Source: an uncultured Aquimarina sp. (GTDB lineage Bacteria > Bacteroidota > Bacteroidia > Flavobacteriales > Flavobacteriaceae). Taken from it: 64,000 nucleotides of DNA. Of the stretch, positions 1-8,281 are shown in pieces. The notes beneath the pieces are model-generated. The model ran no database searches, had not been told where the DNA came from, and saw only the letters and a list, made by a program, of their open reading frames with translations. Where the stretch lies: positions 1 to 64,000 of the forward strand of contig CANMMM010000019.1 in the NCBI GenBank assembly GCA_947498935.1, read 5' to 3'. The stretch's first letter is position 1. Each line of letters begins with the position of its first letter. The position numbers and the translations under genes were made by a program.

Positions 1-1
1 G

Positions 2-571
2 TGGAAATACTTTTTCTGTGGACAGTGTTTCGAGAGCGCACAGGATGCGGTAAATAATGGTTGCCAAGAAGCGAATAGCTGTACCAATGGTAATGGAGGT
101 AATAATGGAGGTACTAATTGTGCTCCTAATGCGCAACGCTGTGATCAGAGTCAGCCGTGGAAATACTTTTTCTGTGGACAGTGTTTCGAGAGCGCACAGG
201 ATGCGGTAAATAATGGTTGCCAAGAAGCGAATAACTGTACCAATGGTAATGGTAATGGTAATGGAGGTAACAATGGTGGTACTAATTGCGCTCCTAATGC
301 AGAGCGTTGTGATCAGAGTCAGCCGTGGAAATACTTTTTCTGTGGACAGTGTTTCGAGAGTGCACAGGATGCGGTAAATAATGGTTGCCAAGAAGCGAAT
401 AACTGTACCAATGGTAGTGGTGCTAATAACGGAGGCAATGCTAATTGTGCGCCCAATGCGCAACGCTGTGATCAGAATCAGAAGTGGAAATATTCTTTCT
501 GTGGACAGTGTTTCGAGAGTGCACAAGATGCGGTAAATAATGGATGCCAAGAAGCGAATCAGTGTCTATAG
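2..571 (+). CDS. Secreted-type Cys-rich tandem-repeat protein (C-terminal part, start outside window)
   Basis: The reading frame is open from base 2 to the TAG at 569-571 and enters from outside the window, so the N-terminus and any signal peptide are missing. It consists of four near-identical units of 52-56 residues, beginning at Trp codons at 2, 158, 326 and 485. Each unit reads WKYxFCGQCFESAQDAVNNG, then a Cys, QEAN, another Cys, a Gly/Asn-rich spacer, NCAPNA and RCDQ. That gives six cysteines per unit, which suggests disulfides in an extracytoplasmic protein. The spacer varies in length, while the Cys core is almost unchanged. A terminator follows. I do not recognise the family; function unknown. 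Confidence 0.75.
   Translation, partial: WKYFFCGQCFESAQDAVNNGCQEANSCTNGNGGNNGGTNCAPNAQRCDQSQPWKYFFCGQCFESAQDAVNNGCQEANNCTNGNGNGNGGNNGGTNCAPNAERCDQSQPWKYFFCGQCFESAQDAVNNGCQEANNCTNGSGANNGGNANCAPNAQRCDQNQKWKYSFCGQCFESAQDAVNNGCQEANQCL
2..571 (+). repeat. Four tandem repeats of about 156-168 bp inside the first gene
   Basis: Unit starts are at 2, 158, 326 and 485, so the periods are 156, 168 and 159 bp. Differences are mostly in-frame gain or loss of GGT/AAT codons in the Gly-Asn spacer. The last unit differs most (QKWKYSF in place of QPWKYFF). The array probably continues to the left of the window. Confidence 0.85.
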
Positions 572-620
572 CTTTATATTATTAGTCTTATTTTTGATTA
601 TTTATAAATAATTTTTACTT

Positions 621-662
621 AAAAACCCTCTACGTTTATAACTATAAATGTAGGGGGTTTTT
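621..662 (+). terminator. Intrinsic terminator after the Cys-rich repeat gene
   Basis: An inverted repeat pairs AAAAACCCTCTAC with GTAGGGGGTTTTT around an AT-rich loop. The T run gives a plus-strand terminator about 50 bases after the stop codon. The rest of the interval 572-877 contains only a 65-codon frame with no recognisable features. Confidence 0.75.
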
Positions 663-877
663 AGTAGAGTGGATTGTGCTTGTTTAGTTAAAAATCAATC
701 ATTAATACGTAAAAAATCAAAAAAGGGGGTAACAATTCACTTGAAAATGACACATATAGTAAATGAGGTATTAAAGTGGTGTATACTTTTTCGATTTATA
801 GCAAATTGTAAAAAGTTGAAAACAATTCATTATACATGGTATCTTATTCATTTGATTTATAACTAATTTTAATAAAA

Positions 878-1522
878 ATGATGAAACAAAACTTACTGTT
901 ATTTGCACTTTTATGTAGTGTATTGGTTATCGGCTGTTCTGATGATGATAGCAATGAAGACAACAATGATGAAACAGCTACTATTGATTGTGCTGATATA
1001 GCGGCGACCACTCAAAGTGCCGCAGAGGCGTATAATGCTACTAAGAGTGAAGAAACCTGTAAACGCTATAAGGAAGCAATCAACTCTCAAATTACGTCAT
1101 GTGGAGATGAGTTAGGAGTGCTACAAGCTATTGCAGATGGTTTAGGGGATTGTATTGAACAACCATCTAAAAAAACGATCAGTGTATCAGTCGGTTCATT
1201 ACTTAAAACATTTGACCAGAATGTAACAATTGATCAAAATGGAACTGCGTTAACGATTAGAGCAGAAGAAAAGAACTCTAATAATTGGGTGTCGATTGAA
1301 CTGGAAGCCTCTGCAACTGGTACGGATATCCTTACTGATTTTACGATCTTTATCATCTCTAGAGAATATAAACCTAATACAGAATTCGAGCCAGACCCTT
1401 TTACATCTACGATTACAGTGAACTCTAATGAAAAAATAGAAGGGAACTTTCATGGTGTTGTAACAGCTGCGAATAATGCTTCTGTGTCTTTAACAGGTGG
1501 AACAATAGACCTTACGCTCTAG
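878..1522 (+). CDS. Hypothetical lipoprotein, 214 aa
   Basis: The N-terminus is a lipoprotein signal: basic MMKQN, a hydrophobic stretch, then lipobox VIGC at about residues 17-20, followed by an acidic Asp/Asn/Glu tether. Residues about 35-95 are helical and contain four cysteines. The remaining 110 residues look like alternating beta strands ending in GGTIDLTL. It should be carried to the outer membrane or periplasmic face. No family is recognised. It stands alone, with the next gene 125 bases downstream. Confidence 0.75.
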   Translation: MMKQNLLLFALLCSVLVIGCSDDDSNEDNNDETATIDCADIAATTQSAAEAYNATKSEETCKRYKEAINSQITSCGDELGVLQAIADGLGDCIEQPSKKTISVSVGSLLKTFDQNVTIDQNGTALTIRAEEKNSNNWVSIELEASATGTDILTDFTIFIISREYKPNTEFEPDPFTSTITVNSNEKIEGNFHGVVTAANNASVSLTGGTIDLTL

Positions 1523-1585
1523 CAAACATATGATGATGTTACTATAGCTGGGAATTCATAAATAGCTATAGTACATTTAAAAGCA

Positions 1586-1593
1586 TAACTTTG
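1586..1593 (+). promoter_or_regulatory. Candidate -7 promoter element TAACTTTG
   Basis: TAACTTTG matches the Bacteroidota -7 consensus TAnnTTTG and lies 54 bases before the ATG at 1648. No clear -33 TTTG/TTG is seen at the usual distance, so this is tentative. Confidence 0.3.
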
Positions 1594-1647
1594 TGCCAGT
1601 GAGAATTACAGTTTGAACTGCGTAAGGATATACAATAAAACAAAAAA

Positions 1648-2250
1648 ATGAAATCTATATATTTACTGATCATACTTTTTATGATCGCTTTTTCTAGTGC
1701 TTTTTCGCAAAACACCAAAGCCGTTTTGATATTTAAAGATGGTACCAGTCAAGAAGGACTGGCTAAAATCACAGCTTCAGGATTGGTGAAATACAGAAAA
1801 GCCAAAGGCGAAAAAAGAGTCAAATACAATTTTGATAAATTCGAATATATCAAATTGTATGAATCGAATGGGATTAACAACTATGTAAGACGAAAGGTAA
1901 AAGGTCAGCTACAACCAAAGATTTTACAAGTGGTCACAAAAGGAAAAGTTACGTTATATAAAGTAAATAGCAGTGGTATGACCCCAATGAATATGGGTGG
2001 CCCCGGAGGTTTTGGAGCTGCTCCTGTGATGTACCATCATTATTCTATCAACAGTTATTATGTGCAAAAAGAAGGTGAACAAGTAGTAACCCATTTGGGG
2101 TCTACGGAATTGTTTAGCAAGAACTTTAAAAAAGCTGCTAGTACGTACTTCCAAGACTGTTCTGAGCTTGTAGAAAAAATACAAAACAAAGAGTACAAAA
2201 AAAAGGATATTGAAAATGTGGTAAGATTCTATAATGAAAGGTGTAAATAA
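1648..2250 (+). CDS. Hypothetical secreted protein, 200 aa
   Basis: A cleavable signal peptide is clear: MKSIYLL, a hydrophobic core, then SSAFSQ with a likely cut near residue 21. The mature part starts with a beta-rich region (KAVLIFKDGTSQEG, then KYRKAKGEKRVKYNF), typical of small Bacteroidota proteins that sense or bind at the envelope. A flexible Gly/Met/Pro loop (NMGGPGGFG) follows at about residues 112-125. The C-terminal third is helical and Lys-rich, with Cys at about 171 and 199. No catalytic motif is visible and the function is unknown. Confidence 0.7.
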   Translation: MKSIYLLIILFMIAFSSAFSQNTKAVLIFKDGTSQEGLAKITASGLVKYRKAKGEKRVKYNFDKFEYIKLYESNGINNYVRRKVKGQLQPKILQVVTKGKVTLYKVNSSGMTPMNMGGPGGFGAAPVMYHHYSINSYYVQKEGEQVVTHLGSTELFSKNFKKAASTYFQDCSELVEKIQNKEYKKKDIENVVRFYNERCK

Positions 2251-2402
2251 CGAACCCAGAAGGGCAAGAATAAGTAAAAGCAAAAACAGCCAAAATCTAT
2301 TTTTAGGATAGGTTGTGTATAAGGTTTGATAAAGTGAAGCGATTAGGGCATATAAGTTGCAAGCCTGCTCTAGCGAAGGATTTGATAATGGATTAGTACA
2401 TC

Positions 2403-2433
2403 AATAGCTTTATAGCAGATATGAATATTATAT
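2403..2433 (+). repeat. Copy 1 of a short intergenic repeat
   Basis: AATAGCTTTATAGCAGATAT continuing to GAATATT here matches 3594-3624 almost base for base. Upstream similarity (GATAATG...ATTAG...ACA) extends the match to about 50 bases. Each copy lies just before one of two unrelated neighbouring genes. Confidence 0.6.
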
Positions 2434-2485
2434 TGAAGTAAATATAATCTTAATAAATAAAGGTTTACATTAATTCTTTTACTAT

Positions 2486-3520
2486 ATGAATATATTAAAA
2501 AGAATACAGTTCTTTAATTTGGTAATGATATTTCTCATATCGTTTGGATATTTAAATGCTCAGACTATTACTAAAGCTTACTATGAAAATGGGAATATTA
2601 AGCTTTTAGGTGAAAAAATAAAAGGGAAAAAAGAAGGTGTATGGAAAGAATACTATGAAAATGGTAATCTGAGAAAACGAGTTGGATTTAAAAGTGGAAT
2701 AAAAGATGGTGTATATAGAGAATTCTATGAAAATGGTAATGGAAAAACTTATAGGAAATATAATCAAGGTAAACTGGTAGATACTTTAGTAGATTTTTTT
2801 GAAAATAAATCCTTAAGTATGATATATATAGTTAAAACAGGAGAGAAAAAGCAATTTTATGAAAATCGAGTATTAGCAATTCACGGTTTTCATAAAATAC
2901 AAAATCTCTATGATACTCAAAAAAGTACTCAATCCTATAATGAAATAATGGAATATAGTTTTTCTGCTCAAAAAATAGGAGAATGGAAAAAGTACTACAA
3001 GAATGGTAATCTAAGATCAATTATAACATATGCTGATAATGGCCAAGGACTGTTTGCTACTATCAAAAATGCAACCTGTAGATACTATTATGATTCTGGA
3101 GAATTAGATGAAGTTTGTATATATAAAAATGGAAAAAAAAATGGTGCTAGAAAAATATATTTTAAAAATGGTAATCTTAAACAAACAATGAATTATGAAA
3201 ACAATTTGTTAAATGGTAAGTTTGAAGAATATTATCAAAATGGAGATTTAAAATTTAAAGGAAATTTTGTAAATGATAAAATAGATGGATTAGTTGAAAT
3301 AATGTATCCCGATAATAGAAAAGATATATCTGTGATCTATAAAGAAGGGAGGTTAATTAATGTCAAATATAAATATCTTCAGAGTGGGGGAAAAGTGTTA
3401 ATTGGGTCTCTAAAAGATGGAAATGGTAGTGTCTTTTCTTATAATGATGAAGGAATAATTATTGATACTATACAATACAAAAATGGAGTTAAAGTAAAGA
3501 ATGATTTAAAATCTAAATAA
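2486..3520 (+). CDS. MORN/YwqK-like repeat protein, secreted, 344 aa
   Basis: A signal peptide ending near LNAQ (residues about 1-26) is followed by many repeats of the form YYENGNLKxxxxYKNGKxxG spaced about 20-23 residues apart. Examples are YYENGNIK, EYYENGNLRKR, KYYKNGNLRS and IYFKNGNLKQ. This is the MORN-like repeat of proteins annotated as YwqK-family antitoxins, which in Bacteroidota are mostly exported proteins of unknown role; the antitoxin name should not be taken literally. Repeat copies are interrupted by a divergent block at about residues 95-165. It is AT-richer than its neighbours, with many AAA and AAT codons. Confidence 0.75.
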   Translation: MNILKRIQFFNLVMIFLISFGYLNAQTITKAYYENGNIKLLGEKIKGKKEGVWKEYYENGNLRKRVGFKSGIKDGVYREFYENGNGKTYRKYNQGKLVDTLVDFFENKSLSMIYIVKTGEKKQFYENRVLAIHGFHKIQNLYDTQKSTQSYNEIMEYSFSAQKIGEWKKYYKNGNLRSIITYADNGQGLFATIKNATCRYYYDSGELDEVCIYKNGKKNGARKIYFKNGNLKQTMNYENNLLNGKFEEYYQNGDLKFKGNFVNDKIDGLVEIMYPDNRKDISVIYKEGRLINVKYKYLQSGGKVLIGSLKDGNGSVFSYNDEGIIIDTIQYKNGVKVKNDLKSK

Positions 3521-3593
3521 ATAGTTATGTTATTGAGTTGATTTTTAAGGGTTCATAAGTTTAAATATTTGTCAGATAATGATTTAGAACAAG

Positions 3594-3624
3594 AATAGCT
3601 TCATAGCAGATATGAATATTTTAT
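3594..3624 (+). repeat. Copy 2 of the short intergenic repeat
   Basis: Near-identical to 2403-2433 (GAATAGCTTCATAGCAGATATGAATATTTTAT here). The copy runs into the ATG of the next gene at 3623, so it may contribute to expression of the phosphatase-like gene. Confidence 0.6.
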
Positions 3625-4369
3625 GAGAGTATATAAAACATTGCATATAGGAGAATTTCATACAAACTATTGTGAAGATTTTTTAGTGGAAGAACAAATT
3701 GGAACGGATGAAATATTGATTGCTGTTTTAGATGGATGTACTATGGGAAAAGAATCTGTATTTGCATCTATACTTTTTGGTAAAATATTACGTACGATAG
3801 CTAAAAAGAAATTCTATGAAGAGTTTGTAGTGCATGCTCCAATGGATTTAAAAGGCAAACTTAAGGAAGTAATTAGATTATTAATCGATGAAGTCAGACT
3901 ACTTAAAAATCAACTAGGATTAGAGACCAATGAATTGTTATCAACTTTAATTATAGGTATTATTAATACTAAGGAATCGAAAGCAGAATTTCTAACGATT
4001 GGAGATGGATTGATTTGTAAAGATGGAGAGCTTATTGAATATGAGCAAGGTGATAAACCTGATTATTTTGGGTATCATTTAGCGGATGATTTCGAAGTTT
4101 GGTTTACTGCTTTACAACAGACCGTAACGATTTCTAGCTTTAAAGATATATCCATCTGTACTGATGGTATTTTTAGCTTTAAAAGCCTTGAAGATACATC
4201 TAAACAGAAATCTGAATATGAAATTATAGACTATTTATTAATAGATGATGAGGGAGCTACATTTGATAATTTTCTGGATCGAAAAATAAGAGCTTTACGT
4301 GATAAATGGAATCATCTAGTAACAGATGATTTAGCGATTATTAGAGTCAAAAACAGTACATCTTTTTAA
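3623..4369 (+). CDS. PP2C-type (PPM) phosphatase-like protein, 248 aa
   Basis: Metal-dependent Ser/Thr phosphatases of the PP2C fold carry conserved Asp residues in short motifs, and these can be followed in order. The first is AVLDGCTMG (about residues 36-44, in place of the usual DGHGG). Then come TIGDGLI (about 138-144), CTDGIFSF (about 184-191) and TDDLAIIRV near the C-terminus. The fold therefore looks complete, although the first motif is divergent. No membrane or sensor domain is attached, so a cytoplasmic enzyme acting on a partner protein is likely. No cognate kinase gene is nearby. The start at 3623 follows the repeat directly. Confidence 0.7.
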   Translation: MRVYKTLHIGEFHTNYCEDFLVEEQIGTDEILIAVLDGCTMGKESVFASILFGKILRTIAKKKFYEEFVVHAPMDLKGKLKEVIRLLIDEVRLLKNQLGLETNELLSTLIIGIINTKESKAEFLTIGDGLICKDGELIEYEQGDKPDYFGYHLADDFEVWFTALQQTVTISSFKDISICTDGIFSFKSLEDTSKQKSEYEIIDYLLIDDEGATFDNFLDRKIRALRDKWNHLVTDDLAIIRVKNSTSF

Positions 4370-4391
4370 GTAATATTTGTCAGTAAACGCT

Positions 4392-5435
4392 TCATTGACT
4401 TACTATACTATGTTTACGTTTTGCTACTTTTATGGTATAGGTCGCTACGATATCATCATTGATTTTTAAGTGTGTATCGTAGGTGCCTCTATGTTTAAAT
4501 GTGCAGGAAAAAGAAACGATTCCCGACTGATGCTGAATGTTAGTAATGGGTAAACGGTATTCTTTAGTACCATGATAATATATCAACGAGATGGTTTTGT
4601 CTGCCATTGGCGTAGTTGTTTTAAAACGAAAGGGTATTGCTTCATTTTTAAGAATTGTAGTTTCTAAATAAGCAGGACTGATCGGCAAGATCGCATGTTC
4701 AAACGCTTTTTCGTACACCAAGGGCGCACTCACGAATGCTGCTGCAGTGATCGGTTCATTGAGTAGCCACTGCTGTTTAAGCGGAAAGTGGTTTTTTCCG
4801 AATAATGCGGGGTCTGCTAGGAAATACCCATTGTTATATGCTTGTATAAAAGTACCATTTGATGTCATATAGCCACTGGACCAAGTAGCATCGCATAGGT
4901 ACCATTTTTGATTGATTTTTACAGCATTCCATGAATGGTTAGGGATGTCTAGCGATTGAACATTACTAGCAGCATTTCGTCCATAGCCATCTACAATTAC
5001 AGCTTCTATATTGGCTAAATGGCAGAGTTCTTTGATGAGGTAGGCATATCCTGTACACATGGTTTTCTGATGTTTTAGAAGTTTTTTGAAAACATTTTTT
5101 TTGTACTCCTGATTCCATTGTGCAAGTGCAGTAGGATCGTTTTTTAGTTTTTTGCGTGTACGCAGTACCTTAGTATGTTGTACATAGTCTCCGCTAATAT
5201 TAGCACATACCCATGTATAGATAGCTCTAAATTTTTCTACTGTGGTGGGTAAAGAATGGGTAAGCTGATGCGCTAGTAAGGAAAGGTTGTCAATACGCGC
5301 ACCTTTATATACACTAGCGATACGGTCTGCTCTAGTGAAATCAATGGTTTTGAAATCAGAAGTTTGAGCACGTAAATACTGGTTGCAACATAGGAATATT
5401 GCTATAGAAATACTGGTTTTTATAAAGATGCGCAT
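4392..5435 (-). CDS. Secreted transglutaminase-like protein, 347 aa
   Basis: A signal peptide (MRIFIKTSISIAIF to LRAQT, about 24 residues) is followed by a transglutaminase-like core. The Cys-His-Asp triad is visible: Cys in KTMCTGYAYLIKELC (about residue 127), His in IPNHSWNAV (about 168) and Asp in YLCDATWSSG (about 179). The C-terminal 120 residues look like a beta domain. In Bacteroidota such proteins act in the periplasm as cysteine peptidases or amidases, and substrates are rarely known. It is 3 bases downstream of the CarboxypepD_reg-like gene, so the two are co-transcribed. Confidence 0.8.
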   Translation of the reverse strand: MRIFIKTSISIAIFLCCNQYLRAQTSDFKTIDFTRADRIASVYKGARIDNLSLLAHQLTHSLPTTVEKFRAIYTWVCANISGDYVQHTKVLRTRKKLKNDPTALAQWNQEYKKNVFKKLLKHQKTMCTGYAYLIKELCHLANIEAVIVDGYGRNAASNVQSLDIPNHSWNAVKINQKWYLCDATWSSGYMTSNGTFIQAYNNGYFLADPALFGKNHFPLKQQWLLNEPITAAAFVSAPLVYEKAFEHAILPISPAYLETTILKNEAIPFRFKTTTPMADKTISLIYYHGTKEYRLPITNIQHQSGIVSFSCTFKHRGTYDTHLKINDDIVATYTIKVAKRKHSIVSQ

Positions 5436-5438
5436 GGA

Positions 5439-6119
5439 TTAGTCTTTTTTTGAGCTATAAATTTGATTCACAGATACAGCACCCAAGAGTACACAGCTAT
5501 CTTCTTCTAAATTAACTTTGAGTGCTATGTTGTTCGCTGAATTTTCGTTTTGGATAACAATCTTTTTTGAGGTATAACCGATAAAGCTCACTACCAATAC
5601 ATCTCCTTTTTTAAGTTTTTCTGGAAATTCGAAATAACCGTCGAAATCGCTACTAACTCCAGTAGCCGTTCCTTCTAAGATGATATTGGCACCGGGCAAT
5701 GGCATTCCATTTTCGGTAACAGTACCTTTTACCACGATGTTTTTTTGATGGGTACTGTCCTGTATTTTTGTTGTATCAGTGTCCAGCGCTGAAGTGGTTT
5801 TTTTGAGCTCTTGTCCTTGTATTTTTCCAAAAGAAAATAAGGCCATCATAGCGATGCCGATACTGCTTAAAAACCGAAGTCTATTTCGTTTTTTGGGTGG
5901 GTATGTATAGGTGGTTAGCTGTTGGGATGTAAATCGACCGCAGGTATTTTGTGTAGCTCGGTTTTGGAAATAATGAGCGATTTCCTGTGCGTTCATTTTA
6001 GTGAAATCAATCACTTCTTTTTGGCAAGCACCACAGAAACCACCTTGTGCGGTAGGTGTAAAGCTATCAAAATGTGCAGCGCATGGTGTATCAATGGTTA
6101 CATTAAATGCATTCTTCAT
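5439..6119 (-). CDS. CarboxypepD_reg-like domain protein with N-terminal Cys motif, 226 aa
   Basis: The first 60 residues hold a Cys-rich cytoplasmic segment, with Cys in DTPCAAHF and in GGFCGACQKEVIDFT. One predicted transmembrane segment follows (about residues 82-100, LSSIGIAMMALFSFGKI). The second half is a carboxypeptidase-regulatory-like domain: VVKGTVTENGMPLPGANI, then GTATGVSSDFDGYFEF and LVVSFIGYTSKK, the signature seen in TonB-linked outer-membrane proteins. This layout is recurrent in flavobacteria, but the role of the short stand-alone form is unknown. It heads a two-gene unit with the transglutaminase-like gene. Confidence 0.75.
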   Translation of the reverse strand: MKNAFNVTIDTPCAAHFDSFTPTAQGGFCGACQKEVIDFTKMNAQEIAHYFQNRATQNTCGRFTSQQLTTYTYPPKKRNRLRFLSSIGIAMMALFSFGKIQGQELKKTTSALDTDTTKIQDSTHQKNIVVKGTVTENGMPLPGANIILEGTATGVSSDFDGYFEFPEKLKKGDVLVVSFIGYTSKKIVIQNENSANNIALKVNLEEDSCVLLGAVSVNQIYSSKKD

Positions 6120-6393
6120 AGTATCGTTGTTTAGATTATTACTGTAAACCTACTGTGATACGAGCTTATAAAAAATAGCAAATGAGGGAACGGGTTTGTA
6201 TAATGAGTGAAGTGGACTGTATTATTTTTACCTAATGGTACCTATTACTATATCTCAATTTTAATTAGTGATTCTAAGGAGACTTCTACGGTGAATAAAC
6301 AAATCATTGCTGATGTTACTAAGTTAACGTATGACTATTTTGTGAATACTATCAAATGATGATATGCTTCCCGTTTGTAGGATACGATTTTTC

Positions 6394-6480
6394 GCGTTAG
6401 GGATAGCAGAGGAAATCCCGCAGTACGACGAGAGGAGTGCGAGGAATTGGAACGGATAGCCCGACCCTTGGGTAACGCCC
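6394..6480 (+). repeat. Dispersed ~87-bp intergenic repeat, copy 1
   Basis: This copy contains GGGATAGCAGAGGAAATCCC, then GTGCGAGGAATTGGAACGGA and TAGCCCGACCC. The reverse complement of 9525-9613 is the same sequence with about a dozen differences. The gap 6120-6506 holds no gene, only this element after a stretch of AT-rich DNA. Confidence 0.8.
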
Positions 6481-6506
6481 TAATTTAATAAAGTATGTAC
6501 GGATGG

Positions 6507-7346
6507 CTATTTAGACAATTCTTCGAGGCGTTGTCGTTCTTCTTTGGATAATTTATGCAGTCCTTGCTGACTGATTTTATCTAGTAAGGCATTGATTTCT
6601 TTTTCCTTGTCTATCTTAGAACTATTGTAGCGATCATCGATGGTGAGGAGTCCTTCTGGTTTTTCGGTGATTACTTTTTTAAAGGCTAAAAAATCGGGTT
6701 TGATTCTCATGATCCCTATAAAAATCATACTAGGAATCAGTAGTAATGAGATGGCAATATAATTTTGTGTCAGTGCAGTGGGGACTAGTGTAATGGCGAG
6801 TATCAGTCCTGTAATGGCGCCTCCTAAATGCGCTTCGTGACTGATTCTATCGCGCTTAGCTGCGATGCCGTATATAGAAATTCCTATAAACAGTAATCCA
6901 TATATCCATCCCGGGATGCCTATGTCTATAAAGAGGATTCCGATTTCTAGACCTTTGATCAGTGCGATCATCCCAAAGATAACGCCGCTAATGGCTCCAG
7001 AAGCGCCAACAGCTGTATAGGAATCATGATTTTTATAACGATACCATGCCAGTAAGTAGCCGCCTATTAGACTCGAAAAATAGAGTAACAAGTAAGTGGT
7101 GATGCTAAGGGAAGTACCAGCGTCTACAGTGGCAAATAGGTAGAGCGATAGCATATTAAAGAGTAGGTGCTGCCAATTCGCATGCAGGAAGCCTGCGGTT
7201 AGCAATCTATAATACTGTTTTTGAGAGCGAATGGCTTCGATATCGAAAGCAAATCGTTGCATCACACTTTTGTTTCTTATCCCTATATAAGAAACAATCA
7301 CATTGATCAAGATCAGCCCAATAGCAGCAATTTTAATAGTATTCAT
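6507..7346 (-). CDS. Rhomboid-family intramembrane serine protease, 279 aa
   Basis: Rhomboid proteases cut transmembrane segments of substrates inside the membrane with a Ser-His dyad. Both residues are present: Ser in GASGAISGVIFGM (about residue 117) and His in SHEAHLGGAITGL (about 173). The conserved HANWQHLLFN segment of the second helix is present as well. Six or seven hydrophobic helices span residues 1-215, and a soluble tail of about 65 charged residues follows. It lies after the trp operon on the same strand but beyond a long hairpin, and a biological link to tryptophan is not evident. Confidence 0.88.
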   Translation of the reverse strand: MNTIKIAAIGLILINVIVSYIGIRNKSVMQRFAFDIEAIRSQKQYYRLLTAGFLHANWQHLLFNMLSLYLFATVDAGTSLSITTYLLLYFSSLIGGYLLAWYRYKNHDSYTAVGASGAISGVIFGMIALIKGLEIGILFIDIGIPGWIYGLLFIGISIYGIAAKRDRISHEAHLGGAITGLILAITLVPTALTQNYIAISLLLIPSMIFIGIMRIKPDFLAFKKVITEKPEGLLTIDDRYNSSKIDKEKEINALLDKISQQGLHKLSKEERQRLEELSK

Positions 7347-7370
7347 AAGTCATCTATCCCTATAGTACAG

Positions 7371-7417
7371 AACGCATCCTTACTGTTTTTATGATATGGT
7401 ATCAGTAAGGATGCGTT
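7371..7417 (-). terminator. Perfect 15-bp hairpin between trpA and the rhomboid gene
   Basis: AACGCATCCTTACTG pairs with CAGTAAGGATGCGTT around a 17-base loop. It follows trpA and precedes the rhomboid gene. No U run follows on the minus strand, so it may be an mRNA 3'-end stabiliser or processing site rather than a classical terminator. Confidence 0.5.
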
Positions 7418-7468
7418 TGTGATTCATAGAAGTGATTTACATCATTTCATAGCCTTAAAATACAAATA

Positions 7469-8233
7469 TTATCGAATACTTTGTATAAAGGGATCGATAC
7501 TATCTACGCCTTCTTGGGTTAATTGTTTGATAAAAGCAGATCCGATAATCGCTCCTTTGGCGGTTTTGGTAGCTTGTACAAATGTTTCGTTATTACTGAT
7601 ACCGAATCCTACGATTTGTGGTGCTTTTAATTGCATATTGGCTATACGCTCGAAATAACTCTCTTGGGTACTGCCGAATCCTGCGGTAGATCCAGTAACG
7701 CTCGCCGAACTGACCATGTAGATAAACCCGTTAGAAACACTATCGATAAATCGGATGCGTTCTTCTGAGGTTTGTGGTGTGATTAGGAATACATTGATCA
7801 AACCATATTTTTCAAACGTAGCTTGGTAATGCTCGTGGTATTCTGCGACAGGCAGATCGGGGATGATCAATCCGTCGATACCGATTTCCTGACACTTGGC
7901 ACAGAACGCCTCTACACCGTATTGCATCATAGGATTAAAATAGCCCATGATGATTAAAGGGATGCTGACTGTTTTTCTAATATCGGCCAATTGCTCGAAT
8001 AGTAATTGCGTAGTCATACCATTCTTTAACGCAGCAGTAGAGCTGGCTTGTATGGTAGGGCCATCGGCTAGTGGATCACTGAATGGCAATCCTATTTCTA
8101 TCATATCTACACCACTTTTTTCTAAATCTTCGATGATTTTTTTGGTGTCATGTAGTGATGGATACCCCGCCGTAAAATAGATGGATAATAATTTTTTATC
8201 CTGTGCTAGGGCAGTGTTGATTCTGTTTTTCAT
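7469..8233 (-). CDS. trpA: Tryptophan synthase alpha chain
   Basis: TrpA cleaves indole-3-glycerol phosphate to indole and glyceraldehyde 3-phosphate. The catalytic Glu and Asp are visible in MIEIGLPFSDPLADGPTIQ (about residues 45-63). Later (beta/alpha)8-barrel motifs follow: IIPDLPVAEY, then MVSSASVTGSTAG and IVGFGISN at the phosphate-binding end. At 254 aa it is normal to slightly short for the family. It is the last gene of the operon, 48 bases after trpB. Confidence 0.95.
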   Translation of the reverse strand: MKNRINTALAQDKKLLSIYFTAGYPSLHDTKKIIEDLEKSGVDMIEIGLPFSDPLADGPTIQASSTAALKNGMTTQLLFEQLADIRKTVSIPLIIMGYFNPMMQYGVEAFCAKCQEIGIDGLIIPDLPVAEYHEHYQATFEKYGLINVFLITPQTSEERIRFIDSVSNGFIYMVSSASVTGSTAGFGSTQESYFERIANMQLKAPQIVGFGISNNETFVQATKTAKGAIIGSAFIKQLTQEGVDSIDPFIQSIR

Positions 8234-8281
8234 AATATGTATGATATGGTATACTCACCTATGATTGTATACGGTACTTCT

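Noticed and set aside
669-866. 65-codon frame on the plus strand
   Set aside because: No family resemblance, no start context, and it overlaps the AT-rich region behind a terminator; most likely chance.
1954-2283. 109-codon minus-strand frame with many Leu/Phe residues
   Set aside because: Runs antisense through a secreted-protein gene on the plus strand that has a good signal peptide; it is the shadow of that gene.
2486-3520. True toxin-antitoxin antitoxin (YwqK)
   Set aside because: The MORN-like repeats fit the YwqK label, but the protein has a signal peptide and no toxin gene is adjacent, so an antitoxin role is not supported.
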